A DNA stretch of 64,000 bases from DASQPR01 sp963724705 (lineage in GTDB: Bacteria; Actinomycetota; Actinomycetes; Mycobacteriales; Micromonosporaceae). Where the stretch lies: assembly GCA_963724705.1 (NCBI GenBank), contig CAVRVS010000007.1, positions 558,001 to 622,000 of the forward strand, written 5' to 3'. Every line of letters begins with the position of its first letter. Position 1 is the stretch's first letter. This document shows, one piece after another, positions 38,064-46,689 of the stretch. The notes under the pieces are model-generated. The model saw only the letters and a list, made by a program, of their open reading frames with translations, searched no databases and was not told where the DNA came from. A program made the position numbers and the translations under genes.

Positions 38064-40688
38064 GTGACTGACAACGACGACACCTACCCGGGCGACAACG
38101 GCTTCCCGGACGACGAGCCCACCGGCGACGACGTCATCGGCGACGCGCTCGGCGAGTCGTCCGATCCCGACGACGACGATGACGACGACATCGGCGAGCC
38201 GATCGACCCGTCACAGGTAGAGGGCGGCCACGTCGGCGGTGGCGTCGAGCCGGTCGGCCTCGAGGTCGAGATGCAGCGGTCGTTCCTCGACTACGCGATG
38301 AGCGTCATTGTCGGCCGCGCCCTGCCGGACGTACGGGACGGTCTCAAGCCCGTACACCGGAAGATCCTCTACGCGATGTACGACGGCGGCTACCGTCCCG
38401 ACCGCGGCTACGTGAAGTGTGCCCGCGTCGTCGGCGACGTCATGAGCAACTACCACCCGCACGGCGACAGCGCGATCTACGACACCCTCGTCCGGATGGC
38501 CCAGCCGTGGTCGCTGCGGTATCCGGTGATCGACGGCAGCGGCAACTTCGGCTCGCCCGGCAACGACCCGGCCGCCGCGATGCGCTACACCGAGTGCCGG
38601 CTCGCCCCGCTCGCGATGGAGATGCTGCGGGACATCCACGAGGACACCGTCAACTTCAACCCGAACTACGACGGTCGGTCGAAGGAGCCGGACATCCTGC
38701 CGGCCCGGTTCCCGAACCTGCTCGTCAACGGATCCGAAGGCATCGCGGTCGGCATGGCCACCCGCATCCCGCCGCACAACCTGCGGGAGATCGCCCAGGG
38801 CGTGCAGTGGTGTCTGGACAACCCGGAGGCCGACGAGGAGACGACGCTCGAAGCCCTGCTCGACATCGTCAAGGGACCAGACTTCCCGACCGCCGGCCTG
38901 ATCGTCGGTACGACGGCGATCAAGGAGGCGTACCGGACCGGCCACGGCTCGATCCGCATGCGCGCGGTGATCGAGGTCGAGGAGGACAAGCGCGGCCGGC
39001 CGTGCCTGGTCGCCACCGAGCTGCCGTATCAGGTCAACCCCGACAATCTCGCCGAGCGGGTCGCCGAGCTTGTCCGGGAGGGCAAGCTGACCGGCATCGC
39101 CGACATCCGGGACGAGTCTTCCGGCCGTACCGGCATGCGCCTGGTTCTGGTCTTGAAGCGCGACGCGGTCGCCAAGGTCGTGCTGAACAACCTCTACAAG
39201 CACACACAGCTGCAGGAGACCTTCGGCGCGAACATGCTCGCGCTGGTTGACGGTGTGCCCCGCACGCTCAACCTCGCGCAGTTCCTTCGGCTCTACGTGG
39301 CGCACCAGATCGAGGTCATCCAGCGGCGGACCGCCTACCGGCTGCGGAAGGCCGAGGAGCGCGCGCACATCCTGCGCGGCCTGGTCAAGGCACTCGACCT
39401 GCTCGACGAGGTCATCTCGTTGATCCGACGCTCTCCCAACGCGGACGAGGCCAAGACCGGCCTGATGGCGCTGCTCGACGTCGACGACACGCAGGCACTC
39501 GCGATCCTCGACATGCAGCTGCGCCGGCTCGCGGCACTCGAGCGTCAGCGGATCATCGATGAGCTCGCTTCGATCGAGATCGAGATCGCTGAGTTCCAGG
39601 ACATCCTGGCCAAGCCCGAGCGCCAGCGCAAGATCGTCGGCGACGAGCTCGCCGCGGTGGTCGAGCGGTACGGCGACGACCGGCGCACCAAGATCGTCCC
39701 GTTCGACGGCGAGGTCTCGATGGAGGACCTCATCGCCCGCGAGGACGTCGTCGTCACCATCACGCGGACCGGCTACGCGAAGCGGACCAAGGCCGATCTT
39801 TACCGGTCGCAGAAGCGTGGCGGCAAGGGCATCAGCGGTGCGACACTGCGCCAGGACGACATCGTCAGCCATTTCTTCGTCTCGTCCACCCACGACTGGA
39901 TCCTGTTCTTCACGAACAAGGGTCGGGTCTACCGGGCGAAGGCCTACGAGCTGCCGGAGGCGAGCCGGATCGCGCGCGGCCAGCATGTGGCGAACCTGCT
40001 GGCGTTCCAGCCGGACGAGCAGATCGCTCAGGTCATCCAGATCAAGGACTACAACGCGGCGCCCTATCTCGTCCTCGCGACGAAGGAGGGTCTGGTCAAG
40101 AAGACCCGCCTCGTCGAGTTCGACTCCAATCGGAGCGGTGGAATCATCGCCATCAATCTGCGTGGCGAGGACGAACTCGTTGGCGCGGCCCTGATCGCGG
40201 CTGAGGACGACCTGTTGCTGGTCTCAAAGAATGCTCAGGCAATCCGCTTCAACGCCACCGACGATGCGCTGCGGCCGATGGGTCGGGCCACGTCCGGAGT
40301 CATCGGCATGCGCTTCACCGGCGCGGACGTTCTGCTGGCCATGGAGGTCGTCCGGGAGGGCATGGACGTTCTGGTTGCAACTGGGGGCGGATACGCCAAA
40401 CGGACGCCCATTGACGAGTACCCTGTGCAGGGGCGCGGCGGCAAGGGCGTCCTGACGGCGAAGATCACTGAGCGTCGGGGTGGATTGGTCGGCGCCGTTG
40501 TTATCAACCCGGATGACGAGCTTTTCGCGATAACTTCCAATGGCGGCGTGATCCGGACTCCGGTGAAGCCGGTGCGGCGGACACGAGACCGGAACACAAT
40601 GGGGGTCAAGCTCATGGACCTTCCGGAGGGCGTATCCCTCGTCGCTATTGCGCGCAATGCCGACGAGCCTGACGAACAGGACAGTTAA
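38064..40688 (+). CDS. gyrA: DNA gyrase subunit A
   Basis: 874 residues. A ~70-residue acidic tail rich in Asp precedes the canonical MQRSFLDYAMSVIVGRALPD. The quinolone-resistance region reads HPHGDSAIYDTLVRMAQPW, with Ser and Asp at the E. coli 83 and 87 positions, i.e. the susceptible-type residues. The catalytic Tyr lies in the MRYTECRL motif. C-terminal beta-pinwheel repeats follow (GKGISGATLRQDD, GRGGKGVL). Its TAA shares one base with the next gene's ATG. Confidence 0.97.
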   Translation: MTDNDDTYPGDNGFPDDEPTGDDVIGDALGESSDPDDDDDDDIGEPIDPSQVEGGHVGGGVEPVGLEVEMQRSFLDYAMSVIVGRALPDVRDGLKPVHRKILYAMYDGGYRPDRGYVKCARVVGDVMSNYHPHGDSAIYDTLVRMAQPWSLRYPVIDGSGNFGSPGNDPAAAMRYTECRLAPLAMEMLRDIHEDTVNFNPNYDGRSKEPDILPARFPNLLVNGSEGIAVGMATRIPPHNLREIAQGVQWCLDNPEADEETTLEALLDIVKGPDFPTAGLIVGTTAIKEAYRTGHGSIRMRAVIEVEEDKRGRPCLVATELPYQVNPDNLAERVAELVREGKLTGIADIRDESSGRTGMRLVLVLKRDAVAKVVLNNLYKHTQLQETFGANMLALVDGVPRTLNLAQFLRLYVAHQIEVIQRRTAYRLRKAEERAHILRGLVKALDLLDEVISLIRRSPNADEAKTGLMALLDVDDTQALAILDMQLRRLAALERQRIIDELASIEIEIAEFQDILAKPERQRKIVGDELAAVVERYGDDRRTKIVPFDGEVSMEDLIAREDVVVTITRTGYAKRTKADLYRSQKRGGKGISGATLRQDDIVSHFFVSSTHDWILFFTNKGRVYRAKAYELPEASRIARGQHVANLLAFQPDEQIAQVIQIKDYNAAPYLVLATKEGLVKKTRLVEFDSNRSGGIIAINLRGEDELVGAALIAAEDDLLLVSKNAQAIRFNATDDALRPMGRATSGVIGMRFTGADVLLAMEVVREGMDVLVATGGGYAKRTPIDEYPVQGRGGKGVLTAKITERRGGLVGAVVINPDDELFAITSNGGVIRTPVKPVRRTRDRNTMGVKLMDLPEGVSLVAIARNADEPDEQDS

Positions 40689-41581
40689 TGACGGAGACAC
40701 AGGCGACATCGGGGGCTGCGGGGACTTCGATGGACCGGGCGGAGCGTGACGAGGCAGCCGACAAGGCTGCCGCCGAACACGCCGCCGTTGGCCGAGCCGC
40801 TGTTCCCGCCGAGAAGGGCAAGCCCGCCGGTGACGGGCCCGACGCCAACGAGAACGGTCGCGGCGATCGCCCGCCGGTCACGGCGTCGGCCCGCGTTGGT
40901 GCCGGTGCTTCGGGCCGGGCCGGGGTTCTGACCTCGCCGGCGCCGGCCGCACCGGGTGCGCCCGGATCGACTGGTCCGGGTGGGCCTGGATCGACTGGTC
41001 CGGGTACGCCGAATTCGCCGGGCTCTTCCGGCTCGCCTAGCTCAGGCCCGGCCGCGCCGACGACGACTCGGCCGGGTGCGGCGCCGAACCGGCCGCAGCG
41101 CCCGGCCGGCCTGGCCACGGTCGGTGGCGCGGCCGCACCGGTCAACGGTGCACCGGCCTCGAGCGCCGGTCGGGTTGCCGAAGCCGTACGGTCCGCCCGG
41201 ACCACCGTCTCGGCGGCCGCGGCCCGTGGCCCACGCCGGGCCCGGCTGTTCGTCAAGCGCGTCGATCCGTGGTCGGTGATGAAGTTCTCGTTCGCCGTCT
41301 CGTTTGTGATGTTCTTCGTGCTGATCGTCGCGACCGCCGTGCTCTACCTGGCGCTCGACCAGATGGACGTGTTCTCGCACGTCAACAGTGCGCTGGCGAC
41401 GATCACGTCGAACAGCAAGGACATCAAAGTCACAGCGCCGGTGATCATCGGTGGCGCGGGCGGCATCGGTCTCGTCGGCGTCGTGCTGTTCACCGCGCTG
41501 TCGACCCTCGGCGCATTCGTCTACAACGTGTGCGCCGACCTCGTCGGTGGCGTCGAGGTCACCCTCTCCGAGAAGGAGTGA
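40688..41581 (+). CDS. DUF3566 transmembrane protein
   Basis: 297 residues. About 190 residues of Ala/Pro/Gly-rich cytoplasmic tail precede a DUF3566 domain: KRVDPWSVMKFSFAVSFVMF, a helix, the DQMDVFSHVNSAL loop, and a second helix (GLVGVVLFTALSTLGAFVYN). The family is found directly after gyrA in actinobacteria (Rv0007 position) and is linked to cell-envelope growth, but its mechanism is not known. ATG overlaps the gyrA stop by one base. Confidence 0.88.
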   Translation: MTETQATSGAAGTSMDRAERDEAADKAAAEHAAVGRAAVPAEKGKPAGDGPDANENGRGDRPPVTASARVGAGASGRAGVLTSPAPAAPGAPGSTGPGGPGSTGPGTPNSPGSSGSPSSGPAAPTTTRPGAAPNRPQRPAGLATVGGAAAPVNGAPASSAGRVAEAVRSARTTVSAAAARGPRRARLFVKRVDPWSVMKFSFAVSFVMFFVLIVATAVLYLALDQMDVFSHVNSALATITSNSKDIKVTAPVIIGGAGGIGLVGVVLFTALSTLGAFVYNVCADLVGGVEVTLSEKE

Positions 41582-41707
41582 CCAGCGGTTTCCCGTCTAC
41601 GCCCGGTGTCGCGAGCAGCGGCGCCGGGCGTACGACTGGTAATCGAGGGGCGCGTACCCCCGGTTAGGCCTAACCTCGGGCGTACGGTAATCTTGCTCGT
41701 CGCGCAC

Positions 41708-41781
41708 GGGGCTATAGCTCAGTCGGTTAGAGCGCAGAGCTGATAACTCTGAGGTCGATGGTTCGATTCCATCTAGCCCCA
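41708..41781 (+). tRNA. tRNA-Ile (GAT)
   Basis: 74 nt fold as a full cloverleaf: acceptor GGGGCTA/TAGCCCC, D arm GCTCAGTCGGTTAGAGC, anticodon arm CAGAG-CTGATAA-CTCTG with anticodon GAT, and T arm GATGG-TTCGATT-CCATC. CCA is not encoded. Standard position after gyrA. Confidence 0.97.
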
Positions 41782-41848
41782 CCCACCAACCATCCGGGCG
41801 TCTCGCTGTGTGCACCGGATGCATCGTTCGAGTCGAAAGGACCGCGTC

Positions 41849-41977
41849 GTGTTGAAGAAACTGCTGGTGATGGCCGGCATTCTCGGCGGTGCGGCATTCG
41901 TCGCGCGCAAGGTAAAGACCGCCAAGGACGAGCGCGCTTTGTGGCACGAGGCCACCACGTCACCCGACTTGCGATAG
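41849..41977 (+). CDS. DLW-39 family small protein
   Basis: 42 residues from GTG 41849 to TAG 41975-41977: a short hydrophobic helix (LLVMAGILGGAAFVARK) followed by a charged tail with ALWHEATTSPDL, matching the DLW-39 family of small actinobacterial proteins. AAAGGA lies 8 bases before the GTG. Lying between tRNA-Ile and tRNA-Ala is its usual location. Probably a membrane-associated microprotein of unknown role. Confidence 0.82.
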   Translation: MLKKLLVMAGILGGAAFVARKVKTAKDERALWHEATTSPDLR

Positions 41978-41996
41978 CGGCTCTTCGCGGCGCCGC

Positions 41997-42072
41997 GGGG
42001 ACGTAGCTCAATTGGCAGAGCACCGCCTTTGCAAGGCGGGGGTTAGGGGTTCGATTCCCCTCGTCTCCACCA
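41997..42072 (+). tRNA. tRNA-Ala (TGC)
   Basis: 73 nt plus an encoded CCA. Acceptor GGGGACG/CGTCTCC (one G-U pair), anticodon arm CCGCC-TTTGCAA-GGCGG with anticodon TGC, T arm AGGGG-TTCGATT-CCCCT. Its 3' end is partly duplicated at 49007-49039. Confidence 0.97.
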
Positions 42073-42542
42073 GCTCTTTCTTCTGTTGACCTTGGCCGGA
42101 GCACAGCCACTTGTACAGCCAAGACGCTTATGCGCTCTCCTCGCCGAGGATCCGATCGATCGCCACGTCATTCGACATCCTCGACTGGCAGCAAACGTTC
42201 GACCTCCTCGCGCGCACCGGGCCAACCGAGCTGATCCGCCGCGCGCGCTGCCGAATCCGCCGACCCCGACGGCACACGGTGGCCACGGAACAAGGTCAGC
42301 GACGACGCAACGGTCGTCTATTTCGGTTAGCTGCTGCCTCTAGTACGGACTTTCGCTCCGTTGATTCGGGACTTGCCTCGTACCCATAACGCTTGAGCGT
42401 AAGGGAAGCAGTACGCGCCGAAGTACCGAAGCCAGCTGAGGAACCAACGAGAAAGCCGCGCCGCAGGGACGGCCGGTTCCGTTCGCCTTCTATACGCTCG
42501 TGACTGCTCGGTTCCAAAGTGGAGCGAGCGTCAACGGGGAGG
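42073..42542. other. Gap downstream of tRNA-Ala, start of a variable region
   Basis: 470 bases with no supported gene. Pyrimidine-rich sequence after the tRNA (CTCTTTCTTCTG) could end transcription, and a small dyad ACGCTTGAGCGT lies at about 42388-42399. The base composition shifts here to less strict GC-rich use. Confidence 0.4.
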
Positions 42543-42548
42543 ATGACC

Positions 42549-44117
42549 TTGTCCATAAGAACATCGCACCGGATCGTGGCCGCCGCGGCCGCCACATTCG
42601 TCGCCACGCTGGGCCTCGCAGCCCCGGCGGCCGCGGCCGGTGCGGGCAACCTACCGTCCATTGGATCGTTCGCGTTCGCGCAGGCGCACGTCGACGCGAC
42701 CGCTGGCAACGCCACGAACACCATGACCTGGAATGTCCGGGACAAGGCGTCGGGTGTGTCTACCCTCTGGGGCGACCTGTCGATCCGTCAACAGAGCACC
42801 CGGTCCGGCACGTACGTGGGTCCGACGTACCACGTGACGTTCGGAACATCCTGGGACGGCACGATCCAGGTGCTGGCGTCCAGCGGCGACGCGCACGACT
42901 CGTCGTACACCTACGCGTTGCCCGTCCCGCAATATACCGGCGCCGCCGAGGTGACGTGGGTGATCACCGAGGTCAGCCTGCGCGACAACCTCGGCCAGAC
43001 GCATAACACCGGTACCCCGCACGGCGGCTCGTTCACGGCCACCGACCTGGTGGATAGCAACCCACCGTCGTATGACCAGCTCGGCCTCGACTTCAACCAG
43101 GCCGATACCGTGTACACCGGCGCCGGCGCGGCCCCGGTTACATTCTTCTTCTTCGTCACCGACCTGGAGTCTGGCCTGGCCGGCGGCACGCTCAACCTGA
43201 CCGGGCCAGGCGGCGCGACAGTGACCCAGCCGTTCGAGATTGTCACCCAGGACGGGCTGCCGACCTGCGGCAGCGACGAGAACGGCGACAACCACAACGT
43301 GCTGTGTGAGGTCACGGCAACCATCCCCGCCGACGCTGCCACTGGGCCGTGGTCGCTCACGCGGCTCGACCTGACGGACGTGGTGGGCAACACCCTGCAC
43401 GGCACCGACCTCACGCCGGTTGACTTCCAGGTCACCCGAGACGCCGACATCCAAGCCAGCAACTTCGCGATCACCCCGACCGTGGCCGATAACTGGCAGC
43501 AGTCGGCGCCGCTCACCCTCACCATGGACACCGCTGGAGCCTCCGGCGGCATCACCGGGGTCGACCTGCAGACCACCTGCAACCCCGACTCGACGGTGCC
43601 GACTGACCTGGGCGGTGGCAAGATCTCCGTGCCGCTCATGCTGTTCGAGCGCTCGCAAGGCTGTGACGTGACCGGGATCAAGCTGACCGATGGTGCCGGG
43701 CACATCTCCGTCTACGGCGCAGACTATGGCACCGACGCGCTCGCGCTGCACGTCAGCGAGCAGCCGGACACGGTCGCGCCGATCGCCACGTCGGCCCACC
43801 TCAACCAGACAGCGTTCCAGGTCGGCGGCGGGACCAATCTCCTGGTGTTCGCGGACGTCGTGTCGCATGTCGGCGTGGTCGGGATGGACGCGACCGTTTA
43901 CGACGTCAACGGCAACGCGGTTGACGGTGGCTTCGGCGGCGTTGGCGACACCACCGACGGCGAGGTCAACATGCTCGTCCAGATCGCCACACTGCCGGCC
44001 GGCACCTACACGGTCGGCTTCAGCCTCCAGGACGCCGGCAACCTGAGCGCGGCCTATGGCGCTCCGAACCAGCCCATACCGGCCTGGGGCACGCTCACCT
44101 TCACCATCAGCGGCTGA
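42549..44117 (+). CDS. Secreted protein of unknown function
   Basis: 522 residues from TTG 42549. A Sec signal peptide is plain: basic start (RTSHR), hydrophobic core (IVAAAAATFVATLGLAAP) and an AAAA cleavage region. The mature chain is Thr/Ser/Asp/Gly-rich beta-type sequence, probably three or four Ig-like or similar beta domains, with two Cys pairs (LPTCG...LCEV and TTCNP...GCDV). No cell-wall anchor is seen. TTG is chosen because GGGGAGG ends 6 bases before it; ATG at 42543 directly abuts that site, leaving no spacing. No family recognised. Confidence 0.65.
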   Translation: MSIRTSHRIVAAAAATFVATLGLAAPAAAAGAGNLPSIGSFAFAQAHVDATAGNATNTMTWNVRDKASGVSTLWGDLSIRQQSTRSGTYVGPTYHVTFGTSWDGTIQVLASSGDAHDSSYTYALPVPQYTGAAEVTWVITEVSLRDNLGQTHNTGTPHGGSFTATDLVDSNPPSYDQLGLDFNQADTVYTGAGAAPVTFFFFVTDLESGLAGGTLNLTGPGGATVTQPFEIVTQDGLPTCGSDENGDNHNVLCEVTATIPADAATGPWSLTRLDLTDVVGNTLHGTDLTPVDFQVTRDADIQASNFAITPTVADNWQQSAPLTLTMDTAGASGGITGVDLQTTCNPDSTVPTDLGGGKISVPLMLFERSQGCDVTGIKLTDGAGHISVYGADYGTDALALHVSEQPDTVAPIATSAHLNQTAFQVGGGTNLLVFADVVSHVGVVGMDATVYDVNGNAVDGGFGGVGDTTDGEVNMLVQIATLPAGTYTVGFSLQDAGNLSAAYGAPNQPIPAWGTLTFTISG

Positions 44118-44158
44118 CACCGACTGACCGGGTCGCACCCGCTGCGGCCCGGTCAGCC

Positions 44159-44473
44159 GAACTCCCGCTCCACCCGCACCCCGGCCTCCAGGGCCAGAGT
44201 CCTCGGCTGGCGACGGTTCGGTTCAAGGCGCCCAACAGCAGCGACGAACCAGACGTCGGGACGGCCGCGACGGTCTCGTACGATCCTCGCAATCCGCACG
44301 ACGCCCACGACCTGTCGGAGGCCGGCGCCACCTGGCAGGGCCCGATGTTCCTCGGCGTAGGCCTCGCCGGCTTCATCGTCCTCGCCACACCTATCGCGAT
44401 ATGGGTCCGGCACTTCACCCGCAAAGCCTTCCAACCGGACCCACGTCCCGACGACATTGCGCGGCGTCGTTGA
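44159..44473 (+). pseudogene. Relic of a DUF3592-like membrane protein
   Basis: An open stretch without a usable start encodes VRFKAPNSSDEPDVGTAATV, then SYDPRNPHDAHD, a membrane helix (MFLGVGLAGFIVLATPIAIW) and a polar tail to TGA at 44471. The V-x-YDP-x-(N/D)P pattern followed by a helix is like the C-terminal half of DUF3592 proteins. The N-terminal half is missing, so this is a truncated gene left within the variable region. Confidence 0.5.
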
Positions 44474-44586
44474 GGCATGAGGCAAGCACATGGCTCCAAA
44501 CTGAGGTTCACCGTCGACCCCACTAGTCTCGAGGTCACTTGCGGCGTCGGCCGAGCCGACCACTCGACTCCGACGGTCGCTTGGCG

Positions 44587-45123
44587 TCAGGAGACCGACG
44601 GCGGCCAGCGGTGTCTGCGCCACTCGTACCATGTCGCGAATCCAGCCGGTGGGTCATCAATAGGTTCACTGCCGTCGAGTTCACCCGGCGTTGGGATGTC
44701 GATGTTGGCGGCCCACTCGGCGAGTTCATCGTCGGACATAGGCCAAGTCGTGTGCGGCGCTTCCGCTTGACGCTGATCAAGCCGTCTCCGCTGCTCGGCT
44801 GGGGCGAGTTCGAAGTAGCGCATCTCCACCATCGCACCGAGGTCCGCTGCTGCCTGCCGTAGAGCGGAGCGCTCGTCTCGACCCCACAGGCCGTAGTCGA
44901 TCACGACGTTGTTGCCGAGTTCGAGGGCGCGCAGCCCGATCTGAATGAGCCGTCCTTCGATCACGTCCTGAGCCGATGGCGGATTCTCGTGCCCGTAGAG
45001 AGCCTTCACCCATTCGTCCTTTGTGAGACGAAGTGCTTTGTGCTCGATCTCGATGCACCGAGCAGCAGTGGTCTTCCCGGTGCATGGGAGTCCCACGGTC
45101 AGGAACAGTGTTGGTTGCCTCAT
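44587..45123 (-). CDS. P-loop ATPase / predicted kinase (AAA_33 type)
   Basis: 178 residues with Walker A GLPCTGKTTAA at ~9-19 and the Lid/kinase-like pattern NNVVIDYGLWGRDERSALRQ. Such proteins phosphorylate small molecules or nucleic acid ends; the substrate here is unknown and no toxin or antitoxin partner is adjacent. ATG 45123 chosen because a G-rich GGGGGTG precedes it and MRQPTLFLTVGLP is the family start. Confidence 0.75.
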   Translation of the reverse strand: MRQPTLFLTVGLPCTGKTTAARCIEIEHKALRLTKDEWVKALYGHENPPSAQDVIEGRLIQIGLRALELGNNVVIDYGLWGRDERSALRQAAADLGAMVEMRYFELAPAEQRRRLDQRQAEAPHTTWPMSDDELAEWAANIDIPTPGELDGSEPIDDPPAGFATWYEWRRHRWPPSVS

Positions 45124-45272
45124 CGTCACCCCCAATCCGAGCGGAAGCCCCATCATTGCTGACATCCCCTCATGCCACCGAACCCATCCGCATCTGCCGC
45201 TCGCCGCACCGATCTTGTTACACGCCACGCGAGACAGCGATGTGAACCGTCAGCCGAAGTACGACAGGCTGC

Positions 45273-45480
45273 CTAGACCGTATGTGTCAGCCGTGGTCGG
45301 ATCGTGGAGTGACCGAACAACTCCATGACGGTGCGCAGCTCTTCGCCTTGATCGACGAGGTACGTCGCGAATGCATGGCGCAGATCGTGAAGGCGAAGCG
45401 ACGGTAAGCCGGCATCAGATCGCATCCTGGAAACGCTCGATTGACGTCGCGTGGCTCGAGTGCGGGGGCTTGAGGGTCAA
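45273..45480 (-). pseudogene. Decayed tyrosine recombinase (C-terminal fragment)
   Basis: On the minus strand one frame reads ALEPRDVNRAF and, after a frame change, LPSLRLHDLRHAFATYLVDQ, then TVMELFGHSTI, the HxLRH and GHST motifs of phage-type integrases. A further one-base slip is needed to reach ADTYG, where the nucleophilic Tyr would be. At least two frame breaks and the lack of an N-terminal domain show it is dead. It marks a past mobile element in the tRNA-Ala downstream region. Confidence 0.7.
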
Positions 45481-45577
45481 AACAGGCGATGAGTTTCGGT
45501 ACGCTGCTCAGTCTGTCGTCGATGCACCCGCTCTCGACTCGAGGAGAGCGTCATGACCGTTACTGCAGGAGGCAAGC

Positions 45578-46246
45578 GTGCGGCTTCTTCTCACATCCGG
45601 CGGTGTCACGAACCCGAGTATCCGCGATGCGCTGGTCGACCTGCTGGGCAAGCCGATCGCTGACTCCAACGCCCTCTGCATCCCCTCGGCGCAGTACGGC
45701 CACCCCATGTGCACGCCCGTCACGGCCTGGGAATTCATCGCCGGCCAGGACCCCAGCTCTTCCATGACCAACCTGGGTTGGAAGTCGGTCGGCGTCCTCG
45801 AACTCACAGCACTGCCCAGCATCGACAAGGAGCGGTGGGTCCCCTGGGTCCGGGAGGCCGACGTGCTGCTGGTCGACGGCGGCGACGCGACATACCTCTG
45901 CCACTGGATGCGAGAGTCCGGCCTGGCGGACCTCCTGCCGTCCCTGCCCGATACGGTCTGGGTCGGAGTGAGCGCCGGAAGCATGGTGATGACTCCCCGG
46001 ATCGGTAACGACTTCGTCGAGTGGACGCCACCCAGCGGGGACGACAGAACCCTCGGCGTCGTCGATTTCTCGATCTTCCCGCACCTTGGTCACGAGTTCA
46101 TGCCGTGGAACACCCTCGCTCAGGCGCAGCGATGGGCCGCTGAGATCGCGGGTCCGGCGTACGCCATCGACGACCAGACGGCCATTAAGGTGACCGACGG
46201 TACGGTCGAGATCGTCTCCGAGGGGCAGTGGAAGCTGCTCCCCTGA
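45578..46246 (+). CDS. Peptidase S51 (peptidase E-like) family protein
   Basis: 222 residues. LLLTSGGVTNPSI starts the fold, VDGGDATYLCHWM is the family's substrate-proximal motif, and GVSAGSMVM holds the predicted nucleophilic Ser. S51 enzymes cleave Asp-Xaa dipeptides or cyanophycin-like products in the cytoplasm. GTG follows AGGAGG at ideal spacing. It lies in the variable region next to the integrase relic. Confidence 0.82.
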   Translation: MRLLLTSGGVTNPSIRDALVDLLGKPIADSNALCIPSAQYGHPMCTPVTAWEFIAGQDPSSSMTNLGWKSVGVLELTALPSIDKERWVPWVREADVLLVDGGDATYLCHWMRESGLADLLPSLPDTVWVGVSAGSMVMTPRIGNDFVEWTPPSGDDRTLGVVDFSIFPHLGHEFMPWNTLAQAQRWAAEIAGPAYAIDDQTAIKVTDGTVEIVSEGQWKLLP

Positions 46247-46305
46247 ATAGCAGCGGCCAATTCGCGATCAGGCGTAGTGCACCGCCCGCTGAGCTCAATC
46301 GTTCG

Positions 46306-46443
46306 TCAGTCCGCTAGCACGTCGAGGTCGTCGGCGGCCTGCATCACCTCGCCGAGCAGCCCGAGCCATTCATCTACGTCGGCGGCGCTGAGGCCGATGC
46401 CGACCCCGAGCCCCTGACCGGCCGCGAAATACACCTGGCTATT
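46306..46443 (-). pseudogene. Gene relic (C-terminal fragment, unknown)
   Basis: A minus-strand open stretch reads VYFAAGQGLGVGIGLSAADV and DEWLGLLGEVMQAADDLDVL to a TGA at 46306, with coding-type third bases but no start and an abrupt left edge near 46443. It abuts an oppositely oriented fragment, suggesting a rearrangement junction. Family not recognised. Confidence 0.4.
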
Positions 46444-46447
46444 CCCG

Positions 46448-46642
46448 GGGCGTCGCTACGCCGGCCACCAGGTGATCTATGCGGTCCAGGTGTACGAGAC
46501 GCTGGAACCGACTTCACTCACGCAGGTACGGGCGATGTTCGACTGGTCGCAGCGGCGGACCTACGACCTGAACAACGCTGGCGGCAACCACGGGCTCCTG
46601 CTCGGCACCACGGGCTTGCGGCCGCCCGACATCCCGAGCTGA
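46448..46642 (+). pseudogene. Gene relic (C-terminal fragment, unknown)
   Basis: A plus-strand open stretch of 64 codons reads RRYAGHQVIYAVQVYETLEP, then MFDWSQRRTYDLNNAGGNHG and ends TGLRPPDIPS before TGA at 46640. No start is available, and it begins next to the opposite-strand relic. Likely the tail of a deleted gene; the family is not recognised. Confidence 0.4.
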
Positions 46643-46689
46643 CGGCGACCGCCGATCCGCGACGAGCCGGCCAATGCCGTTGCAGGTGC

